Positions 56,846 to 64,000 of a DNA stretch of 64,000 nucleotides are shown piece after piece (within the stretch, counting starts at the first letter, position 1; the number at the start of each line of letters is the position of its first letter). Below the pieces are notes generated by a model. The model saw nothing but the letters and a program-made list of their open reading frames with translations, did no database searches and was not told where the DNA came from. This DNA comes from Candidula unifasciata (lineage: Eukaryota > Mollusca > Gastropoda > Stylommatophora > Geomitridae). Location of the stretch: the NCBI GenBank assembly GCA_905116865.2, contig CAJHNH020000205.1, positions 244,230 through 308,229 of the forward strand, in the 5' to 3' direction. The position numbers and the translations under genes are program-made.

Positions 56846-57784
56846 CATTGGTTGCTTGCACTGTAATACAAGCGGACGCAAAATAGTGAGAGAAACCGAG
56901 TGTTTGTGGATTTGAAAATATCCGACAAGGAAGCACGCGGAAGACGACGCCTTCAACGAACACAGGAGATATACTGGGCTATAAGGTATTTAACGCTGAC
57001 TTTAAATTCATGAATTATACAGTATATATATATATATAAGTAAAGAGTTTTCTCTCACGCCAAATTTATACATTTAATTTGTCCTTATATTATTTATACT
57101 TCTTTCTCTCGCAGTGCCCATAAGACTTATGATAAGTACCGTGTCTGTTTAAAATTCATTAATAAAATTAATTCGTACATTCAGCAAATATGTCGATTGT
57201 CCCATAATTTATAGGCGCACCGCAGTGCTGGATTTAGGCCTAAGTTAAATAAGCTACACCTCTTATCTCACAGTACCTTCTGCAAACCACCAAGTCGTCT
57301 TGTCCCTATCCGAAAGAAAAACACCATCCGGTAATTTCGTGCAGCAGTGTACCAGCCCCGAGCTTCATGAACTCAGGTGGGCCCACCTCCGAAAGTGTCT
57401 AGGAATCGTGGGCCGAAACACTTTTCAACGAGGATAATTTCTACTGACGACTGGTAGATCTCTGCTGTACTTGCTCCCTGTGAGTTTATTCCTATTGTAC
57501 GTGGCTAGCCCACAAGACTACCAGGAAAGACTGGTGACTCTCGGGAAAGACCTTGTGACACCTATGGAAAGACTGGCACCCCCGGTATCGCCGTGGGGAT
57601 AAACTGACATCTGGAGACAGATGTCGACTGTGGACCTGGTTGATCACCCCTAACACAGTATAATACCTCCGATTTCGTACAACATAGAAATATGCCCCCA
57701 GGGCACTCCAAAAGGGGGGGGGGGGGAGAATGAAGGGCCCGATTAAATTGATACTCTCGGTGACGACTATGCTAGCCCCCGGAC
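56846..57784 (+). other. Non-coding sequence, possibly 5' UTR of the retroelement downstream
   Basis: No coding frame recognised. After about 57230 the base composition becomes GC-richer and resembles the retroelement rather than the AT-rich flank. The 5' end of the element cannot be placed. A poly-G tract lies at about 57715-57727. Confidence 0.45.
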
Positions 57785-57809
57785 TCAGTTACTTGCCCAA
57801 CGTCCGGGC

Positions 57810-58391
57810 TGGCTCTGTACATGTGGAAAGAGCTTCACGGGGTTGCATGGTCTGAGAACGCATGCCGGAAGAATGAAATGCGAGGGTGCTCCACGCAGTA
57901 AACGCCGTCGCAAAACTACTACTCCTGTGGTAGTTTCTGAGTCGTCAGGGAACGACGGGCAGGGTGAACCCCACTCGCCCGGAGAGGCCCATGACGTCGA
58001 CTGCGGAGGAGCACCTTTGATGATTTCTGAGGAAGTGCGTTCCAAGATCAGGTTTCCACCTGCGAGCGATTAGGTGGTGTGGTGTAAGTTGGAGGCTACA
58101 TTATGTGAGGTACTTAAACAAGATTTAAACAAGAAGTCGTTAGGCGACAAGCTTACAAAATTTGTTGATGTTATATATGAACACTGCTCCCGTGAGTTCG
58201 GGACAATGCAGAAGGCTCAGCCGGGTGCCAAGCAGAATACTAGCAGGAGGCAGAGGGACATTCTGAAGTGTCGGGCAGACAAAAATTGCCCTAATAAAAC
58301 GGTTCAAAGCCGCTACAGGCAGCGAACGAGAGGGGCTGTACGAAGTCTGGTTGCATTTAAAGAACAGACACAGTGCTCTCTGTCGCGCTGA
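57810..58391 (+). pseudogene. Retrotransposon N-terminus: zinc finger and linker
   Basis: The frame contains WLCTCGKSFTGLHGLRTHAG then RMKC, a C-x-C-x12-H-x5-C finger of the kind found at the N-terminus of R2-like proteins, followed by a basic and Ser/Pro-rich linker. An in-frame TAG at 58071 divides it from MVWCKLEATLCEVLKQDLNK and a Lys/Arg-rich segment. The frame then ends at 58391, after passing into the RT frame by a +1/-1 shift. Confidence 0.75.
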
Positions 58392-60132
58392 GCGTTTCTG
58401 TGCCAACAGACTGAGAACCAAAAGGGAGCGAGAGAAATTCTTTAGGGACCCGTATCAGTTTGCTCGAGGTCTATTCGAGCAACCGAAGTCTGGGACTCTG
58501 GTTGTCAGTCAGGAAGAGCTTGAGTTACATTTACGCAAGATGCACTCTGATAAAAAGAGGAGAGAGCCTCTCGATGACAATCCAGAGATCCTTAGCGGCC
58601 TCAAGCAGCCTGAGTTGCCGAAGGTACCATTTAAAATGATACCTCCCCTTTGGTCTGAGGTTGAGGAAGTTGTGAAAAAGGCCAGCGGCAAGTCTGCCCC
58701 AGGTCCGAACGGTGTTCCGTACGTTCTTTACAAGCGTTGCCCGAAAATCCTAAAAATGCTTCACGTCTTGTTGAAACAAGCGTGGGTCCGTAAACACATA
58801 TGTCCAGAATGGCAGAAGGCGAATGGGGTCTACATTCCCAAAGAGCAGGACTCTAAGAGTCTTTCCCAATTCAGGCCCATCTCGCTGTTGAATGTCGAGG
58901 GTAAGATATTCTTCTCGGTCATGGCTCGCCGGCTCACACAGTATCTGATGGCTAACAAGTACATAGATACGAGTGTTCAGAAGGGTGGTGTTCCTGGGTG
59001 CCTTGAACATGCGACCATGATTTGGGAGGCTATCCAGAGAGCCAAGCATGAGAGAACTCAATTGCACGTGATTTGGTTGGACTTAGCCAACGCCTACGGG
59101 GCAGTCCCCCATAGGCTACTGTGGCGAGCCCTTCGCATGTTCCACGTACCGGCACAGATCAATGATATGATCGAGCAATATTTCTCTAAGTTCGCTTTGC
59201 GCTTCTCTACCTCAACGTTTACCACGAGATGGACTGAGTTGCAGATTAGGATAGCTATGGGGTGTACGATCTCACCTGTACTGTTTGTCATGGCCATGCA
59301 GATCATGTTAGACGGGGCGGCCGGCTACAGACAAGGCCTTCAAATAGGGGATCACTGGATGCCGCCACTACGCGCATTTATGGATGACACGACTATTATA
59401 ACGGGCAGCGAGGAGTCTGCCCGCACGATCCTGAAAAGATTGGACGCGGTGGTCCAATGGAGCGGTATGCAGTTCAAACCGCAGAAGTCGAGGAGTCTGT
59501 CAATCCATAAGGGCAAGGTGTCGGCAACCAGTTTTACGGTGGCAAGGAACAAGATCCCTACGGTTCTGGAGGAACCGGTGAAGAGCCTCGGTCGCGTTTA
59601 CGATTCAAAGTTATCTGATAGAGCGGAGGTCCGGCGAATACACAAGTCACTGGCTACAGGCCTGCTCGCGATCGAGCGATGCAGACTGGTCGGGAAATTC
59701 AAGGTATGGTGTCTCCAATTCATGTTGATTCCGAAGCTGCTTTGGCCACTGTTAGTCTACGAGGTGACGATGACTGCAGTGGAAACCATGGAGAGGAAAA
59801 TCAACACAGCCTTAAGAAAGTGGATTGGTGCACCGCCTTGTCTGACCGACGTGGCTCTGTATTGCAAGCAGGCTAAGCTGGTACTCCCGTTCAAATCGAT
59901 AACCAAAGAGTTTAAAGTTGGCAAAGTAAGACTCGCCATGCTCTTGCGCGAGTCTTCAGACCCAAATGTCATCGCTGTCCAGCCCGCTCTAAAGACTAGC
60001 CAGAAGTGGAGAGTCCTCGATGCGATAGAATCTGCCCAGAATGCACTAAAATTGAAGGAGATAATGGGATACACTCAAACCGACCGTCGAGGCCTAGGGC
60101 ACGGAAAGGTCAATTGGTGGTCAAAGGCCTGA
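58351..60132 (+). CDS. Retrotransposon reverse transcriptase ORF
   Basis: 593 codons open, RNA-dependent DNA polymerase of a target-primed element. Visible motifs in order: GKSAPGPNGVPYVLYK (motif 0/1), FRPISLLNVEGKIF (motif 2), IWLDLANAYGAVPH (motif A), MGCTISPVLFVMAMQ (motif B) and AFMDDTTI with the catalytic DD at 59383-59388 (motif C). KSLGRVYDSKLSD belongs to the conserved following block. The TGA at 60130 is probably a mutation: the same frame continues for 70 codons with family-like sequence (SFIVRSAYDVLPS). The start is not an original initiator; the frame is an in-frame remainder. Confidence 0.88.
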   Translation: MHLKNRHSALCRAERFCANRLRTKREREKFFRDPYQFARGLFEQPKSGTLVVSQEELELHLRKMHSDKKRREPLDDNPEILSGLKQPELPKVPFKMIPPLWSEVEEVVKKASGKSAPGPNGVPYVLYKRCPKILKMLHVLLKQAWVRKHICPEWQKANGVYIPKEQDSKSLSQFRPISLLNVEGKIFFSVMARRLTQYLMANKYIDTSVQKGGVPGCLEHATMIWEAIQRAKHERTQLHVIWLDLANAYGAVPHRLLWRALRMFHVPAQINDMIEQYFSKFALRFSTSTFTTRWTELQIRIAMGCTISPVLFVMAMQIMLDGAAGYRQGLQIGDHWMPPLRAFMDDTTIITGSEESARTILKRLDAVVQWSGMQFKPQKSRSLSIHKGKVSATSFTVARNKIPTVLEEPVKSLGRVYDSKLSDRAEVRRIHKSLATGLLAIERCRLVGKFKVWCLQFMLIPKLLWPLLVYEVTMTAVETMERKINTALRKWIGAPPCLTDVALYCKQAKLVLPFKSITKEFKVGKVRLAMLLRESSDPNVIAVQPALKTSQKWRVLDAIESAQNALKLKEIMGYTQTDRRGLGHGKVNWWSKA

Positions 60133-60350
60133 GCCAAAGAGCGCAGAGACATGGTAATACAAATTGTGAGGGAACAACGAAAACGAGGTTCAGGTTCAGA
60201 AAGCAGCCCAGCAGTCGCAGCAGGGCCATTGGGTAGCCTGAAAAGCGCATTGCCAAGAATACTCACATGGGGTGAGATCTGGCGGATGACCCTGCTGCGA
60301 CTGAGCTTTATCGTTCGTTCAGCGTACGATGTATTACCGTCCGGGTGTTA

Positions 60351-60837
60351 GTTAGTTAGTTAGTTGGGTTATCCTCATTGCACTCCAGACATGTCCATAG
60401 GTGCTCAGATCCTCCCCTCAGTATGAACCCCAACGTCCGATGGCTAATAGTACCAGTTCTATGTTGATTAACAAGTCTTCTGGCGTAGCTGGTGTGCGTC
60501 TCGTTTTTTGCTGTGCCGATCTTAATTCCCAAGTCTGCCATTCTGGCGAGTGATGTGGATTCACTGCCACCAAAGTCGTCTATCCTTCCCATTTCTCTGA
60601 GGGCATTGATAATATCAGCATGATCCATAGGCTGACCGTCGGTAGTGATAGGGGATCCAGCCAACCTGTCAGCTCTTTCATTTCCATCGACGCCTGCGTA
60701 TCCCGGAACAAAAATAAAGGTGACTCCACAGACAGTGGACTTCTGTAATGATTCAAGCCATTGTCTTCGCACTGAACCTGCCTGAACCCTCCGGATCATA
60801 CTCATTGAATCACTGAGTATACACACGCGGGTGTTAA
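60351..60837 (-). mobile_element. Nested insertion: 5'-truncated retroelement fragment with RNase H domain
   Basis: Minus-strand frame 60356-60826 encodes VCILSDSMSMIRRV-like residues, then VTFIFVPGYAGVDGNERADR and LA, the C-terminal part of a ribonuclease H domain (catalytic Asp in SDS and in GNERAD), followed by a C-terminal region. Its 3' end is a short CTAA repeat (seen as GTTAGTTAG on the plus strand). The 9-bp sequence CGGGTGTTA flanks it at 60342-60350 and 60838-60846, a target-site duplication. Confidence 0.87.
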
Positions 60838-60846
60838 CATGGTTAA

Positions 60847-61263
60847 ATGGTCTGCGACTAACGATCCGACTTGCCCATTGTGTAAAGCGAAGCAGACTCT
60901 AGAACACTTCCTGTCCACGTGCAGGAAAGCCCTAGGTGAAGGCCGATATATCATATCTGGCGACACAACGAGGTGCTAAAAGAGTTAGCAGCCATTGTTG
61001 ACCAGGCTAGAATGAGGGCTAACGCCAGAGCCAGTTCTACCATCGCCCCCATTCGTTTCCTCAAGGCTGGGCAGGTTCCAAAAGGTAAGGTCAACCAAAA
61101 TGCATTCGCTCCATCTGTGCTAGACTCTGCGAGGGACTGGTTACTGGCGGTTGATCTGCCAGGCCATGAAAGGTATCCCGAGTTAATCCGGAAGACCGGC
61201 CTGCGACCTGACATAGTTCTCCACTCTGCGCAAAAACAGCAGCTCATCCTGATTGAGCTGACT
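60847..61263 (+). pseudogene. Retrotransposon C-terminus: CCHC knuckle and restriction-like endonuclease
   Basis: Frame 2 gives CPLCKAKQTLEHFLSTC, a C-x2-C-x7-H-x4-C knuckle. After a one-base shift near 60950 the next frame gives WRHNEVLKELAAIVDQAR, then GLRPDIVLHSAQ and LILIELT. Spacing is P-D-x14-E (Asp 61210-61212, Glu 61255-61257), the catalytic core of the restriction-like endonuclease. Sequence ends abruptly in a different LINE. Confidence 0.83.
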
Positions 61264-61870
61264 GTTATAAAAGTCAATGGTTTTATTTTTGGACAAGTAC
61301 AGCAATTTAAGTATCTGGGCACAATAATAATAGATGGAAGATGCATAACTGAAGTTTGTCAGACAAAAACTGCATTTTATAAAATGAAGAACATCTATGC
61401 AATTTATCTTTGTCATTGAAGGCTAGAAAAAGAATTCTTGCTTGCTACATGCATCCGTTTTAACATATGGCTGTAAGTCCTGGATAATCAGTAGGCCCGC
61501 CAAACAATTTCTTGAGGCCTCAGATAACAATGCTTAGAATACCTTAGACAGCCACGCACACACACAAAAAGAGCAACCAAGAGGTTTTGAAAGAGTCGGG
61601 AGCCTGAAGACAACTACTTGCAGACATCAGAAGAAGATAGTCATCATTTTTTGGCCATGTTATAAGATGAGGGAAAATGGAACATGTGGTGACCACTGGA
61701 AAGATATGTGGAAGGAGGGATAGAGGAAGGCAACGAGAGACAATTCTTGACAGTCCTGTTGCATGGCATGGAGGTGTGTCAGCACACGAACTAATACATG
61801 CTGCAGGAGATCGCAAATTGTGGCGAGGTATAATAGCCCATGCCAGTCGGCAAAGCACTTGATGATGATG
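61264..61870 (+). mobile_element. LINE 3' remnant (RTE/Jockey-like tail), copy 1
   Basis: Broken frames read VQQFKYLGTIIIDGRC and TKTAFYKMKN, then FFGHVIR, then GKMEHVVTTGKICGRRDRGR followed by QRETILDSPVAWHGG. These are the usual post-RT segments (F-x-Y-L-G, F-G-H-V, G-x-I-x-G-x-R-x-R-G-R-Q-R). It ends in a GATGATGATG tail, as expected for the 3' terminus of such elements. Confidence 0.82.
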
Positions 61871-61965
61871 ATTTACTATTTGTATTCAGCCGAATAGTTG
61901 GTCCAGCTATTCATATTCGGCCGAATAGTTGGTCCAGCTATTTGTATTCGGCCGAATAGTGAAAA
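61866..61965 (+). repeat. Three-copy ~36-bp tandem repeat
   Basis: Unit contains attcggccgaatagttggtc followed by cagctat. The core attcggccgaat is palindromic. Confidence 0.9.
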
Positions 61966-62039
61966 TCGGTACAGCCCTAGAAGCAACACAGATGTAGTTT
62001 TTGGGACAGATGGTACTAATACATTGGACGCCTAGATTA

Positions 62040-62230
62040 ACTACGATTGTTTGAAAGATTATGATTTTTCTTTGGCTACGTATTGAGAAGAGAGGCATTG
62101 AAAATATCTTGGCAACTGGAAAGATCAGTGGAAAGAGGGGTAGAGGCAGGCCAAGAGATATTATGCTGGGTGGACTGTGGAGACGCATGAGCCCCTACGC
62201 CAGTTGGCTAGGCATATGATGAAGAAGTAA
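62040..62230 (+). mobile_element. LINE 3' remnant, copy 2
   Basis: Frames give ENILATGKISGKRGRGRPRE, then IMLGGLWRRMSPYASWLG. The segment corresponds to the KMEHVVTTGKICGRRDRGR block of the copy at 61264, but with enough differences to be a separate insertion. It also ends near gatgaagaag. Confidence 0.75.
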
Positions 62231-62231
62231 A

Positions 62232-62505
62232 AAGTTAAGGACCCTTTTCCACGGCTCTATGCGTTTAAGGTATAGAGGGCTAGATCTTTATTTTATAGAC
62301 CAATTAGTATTCGGTGGGTGATGTGGACAACATTACGGTGTCAGACTTAACTTTCCATGACTATACCTGGCAGATTACTCAAGGCTGGGTTGACCTAGGA
62401 GTCAATGTCATTTCTAAAAAATGTCCGGCTGCATGGGGACCAGAACCCTTGACCTTCCGACCTGCAGTTTAGTCTAGCCTCTACACTACAGCGACTCCCC
62501 CTATG
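62232..62505 (-). repeat. tRNA-derived SINE, family B, inverted
   Basis: On the minus strand the head is gtcgctgtagtgtagaggct with a B-box region aagggttctggtccc. It is followed by ggtcaacccagccttgagta and a block matching the copies at 16886 and 39708. Confidence 0.75.
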
Positions 62506-62706
62506 TTCAGTAGCTAGCTGTATCTCTCCGAACGTTTGGCTCTTGCTGCCATTCTAAATCAACACAAAGCGGTCTTCTGCCAAATCATCCGCATCTAAAT
62601 CAGAACTCAAAATCAAAAGCGAATTGCCTATACTTAAACCTTAGGCTATCTACTTAAGTTTTGATTACTATAGATATTTTGGCCTACATAAGCTATACCT
62701 TTCTAT

Positions 62707-62958
62707 CTATATCCCCTTCATGTCGCTGTTGACACGTAAGGCATTCACAAGTGATCTCCATTGCTGCCGGTCTGCTACTTTTCTGCCCATAGTATTCCAA
62801 GTCAGTTTACATTTCTTCATTTTGCGTTCTGTTGTCCTTCTCCAGGTTTCCTTAGGTCGTCCACATTTCCTTTTCCCATCTGCTGTCCACCGGAGAGCTG
62901 TTTTTACCAGTGTCACAAGGCGTCTTGCAAATATGTCCAACAATTGCCAGTGATGCAC
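62707..62958 (-). mobile_element. LINE 3' remnant, antisense
   Basis: An 83-codon frame includes IFARRLVTLVKTALRWTADG, then KRKCGRPKETWRRTTERKMK and WNTMGRKVADRQQWRSLVNA, and ends with TGA-like termination after SDMKGI. The R-W-T-x-x-G-x-R-x-x-G-R-P-x-x-T-W-R-R block is the hallmark C-terminal end of one non-LTR clade. Confidence 0.85.
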
Positions 62959-62981
62959 AGTTTTTTTTACTTATAGTCTTC

Positions 62982-63262
62982 TTCTTCTTTGCGTTCACCA
63001 GCTGTACACTCTGGCGGAAAGTTTTGGTTGCTCGTCCAATACTGAACTGCAGTCCTGCCCCAGAACCTGAGTGTTGCGTGTGCATCAGTTTTACAGATCT
63101 CATTCTCTTGAATACAGACTGTTGGTTAGTTGCCTCTCCGGCAGATGCACTCCGACTTCAAAGGAAGCTCCCCAGTTAGTCAACTCTTACGACATGCTTT
63201 TGGGGAGGCAGTGGGTCTATTTTTTTTTTTCTACAATGTGACCCCGGAACCCACACGGGGCT
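62982..63262 (+). repeat. Dispersed repeat, family D, near-complete copy
   Basis: Runs from ttcttctttgcgttcaccag through ccagaacctgagtgttgcgt and cggcagatgcactccgact to ggaacccacacggggc. Together with 43770-44060 it shows the full extent of the family. Confidence 0.85.
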
Positions 63263-63311
63263 TACTGATAGTAATGTGATACCTCTCCAGTTGTTACAGT
63301 TTCCTAAATCT

Positions 63312-63379
63312 CCCACAGGATTGAAAAAAAAATGGTAATATTAAATAATATTACCATTTTTTTTTTCAATCCTGTGGGA
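63312..63379. repeat. Near-perfect palindrome (~33-bp arms)
   Basis: The left arm tcccacaggattg, A-run, tggtaatatta is followed almost without loop by its complement, taatattacca, T-run, caatcctgtggga. Arms differ by one in homopolymer length (A9 versus T10). Confidence 0.92.
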
Positions 63380-63394
63380 TTTTTTTCTTTCTTC

Positions 63395-63580
63395 CAGATT
63401 TCTAGAAAAATCTTTCACAGTTGTTTTGGCATTTCAGTTTTCTCCACTTTCAGGATTTCTGAGCAGATTCCATCACACCCATGTGCTCTACCAACCTTTT
63501 GAGCTTTAATCGCCTCCCTAACCTCTGCCTCTAAAAAAGGCTCTAGGTTTATCTGTAGGTCTTCCTGGGCCTCAGGTATA
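63395..63580 (-). mobile_element. LINE reverse transcriptase fragment
   Basis: The minus-strand frame gives EDLQINLEPFLEAEVREAIK, then AHGCDGICSEILKVEKTEMP, the fingers/motif-1 region of a reverse transcriptase (E-V-x-x-A-I ... G-x-D-G-I-x-x-E-I-L). It ends near the palindrome. Confidence 0.7.
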
Positions 63581-64000
63581 CAGTGGAACCTCGCTTAACG
63601 AGCATAATTTGTTCTAGAATCATACTCTTTAAGCAAAACACTCGTTATGGGAAACAATTTTTCCCATATAAATTAATATAAAATACAATAATGCGTTTCA
63701 TGTCGAAAAAATACTCACAAAATGCTATGTATAGGGTTTATTCAAAGAAAATTATATACATATTGTTAAGGAGAGTGAATCATCTTCATCTTATCTTTCA
63801 CCGGGGAACGAACCCACCTGGAATGCGAATTCGATAACATTTCTCCTCAAAAGGGGTGGGGGTTTTGGGGGGCAGAAACTGGATCTTAAAGAAATTAAAA
63901 GCTTTAGGGGGGGTAAACTTGGTGGGTTCATGTACAAAAGGTTTAAAATCACAGGGGGGAAATAAAAGAAAGGGGTCTACCCGGGCGTCGTAGAAATTTT
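63581..64000 (+). other. Possible MITE terminus and unassigned end sequence
   Basis: cagtggaacctcgcttaacg at about 63581 looks like a transposon terminal repeat common in animal MITEs, but the other end is not in view. The last 200 bases have many homopolymer runs and no recognised feature. Confidence 0.35.

Larger units (their letters stand above)
57785..61263 (+). mobile_element. Decayed site-specific-type non-LTR retrotransposon (zinc finger, RT, CCHC, restriction-like endonuclease)
   Basis: Order of parts is N-terminal zinc finger, linker, reverse transcriptase, C-terminal CCHC and PD-x14-E endonuclease motif. This is the layout of R2/NeSL/Hero-type elements with a restriction-like rather than APE endonuclease. 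Breaks: TAG at 58071-58073, a frameshift near 58345, TGA at 60130-60132, an insertion at 60342-60846 and a one-base shift near 60948-60952. Right junction with a different LINE is at about 61263. Base composition is GC-richer than the flanks, which suggests a fairly recent arrival. Confidence 0.85.

Noticed and set aside
57330..57660. rRNA sequence as target of the R2-like element
   Set aside because: Some GC-rich phrases looked rRNA-like at first, but I could not match a conserved 28S block; more likely the element's 5' UTR.

Overview
The window looks like nuclear DNA of a lophotrochozoan animal, most likely a gastropod mollusc. It has long AT-rich introns with GT-AG signals, sparse coding sequence, many tRNA-derived SINEs, non-LTR retrotransposon debris, microsatellites and hAT MITEs. 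One MITE closely resembles the SPIN element, which has been reported from a pond snail. There is no prokaryotic gene organisation. Species was not determined.

Positions 1-40355 are the 3' half of a single plus-strand gene. The main content is a tandem array of 23 short homologous cassettes, each 100-133 nt, between 358 and 33374. Nearly all start right after an AG acceptor with L-x-x-R-(M/L/I/V)-P and end in an Arg/Lys-rich tail at a splice donor. All begin in phase 0 and end in phase 1, so every length is 3n+1. Only inclusion of exactly one cassette keeps the downstream constant exons (38293-38451 and 40057-40355) in frame. This is the signature of a large mutually exclusive exon cluster. 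The shared C-terminal tail is Q/G/S-rich and carries a sumoylation-type motif and an acidic hydrophobic motif like a SUMO-interaction site. The upstream constant exons and promoter lie outside the window and I do not recognise the protein. A nuclear nucleic-acid-binding protein whose basic segment is swapped by splicing is my inference.

Immediately after the stop codon (40356 to about 42520) lies a minisatellite. Its 33-bp unit looks like an expanded copy of the last codons plus the stop. It produces three spurious giant reverse-strand reading frames. Positions 42.5-52.2 kb hold no convincing gene: dispersed repeats, tandem repeats and a 1.6-kb TG/CA tract.

Positions 52.2-64 kb are a transposon graveyard: several LINE 3' remnants, a duplicated mosaic block (53.4-56.8 kb) with a hAT-transposase-like fragment, and a decayed site-specific-type non-LTR element (57.8-61.3 kb) with zinc finger, reverse transcriptase, CCHC and restriction-like endonuclease motifs. 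That element is split by a 487-bp antisense RNase H-bearing insertion flanked by a 9-bp target duplication. The window ends in a near-perfect palindrome, a LINE RT fragment and a possible MITE terminus.
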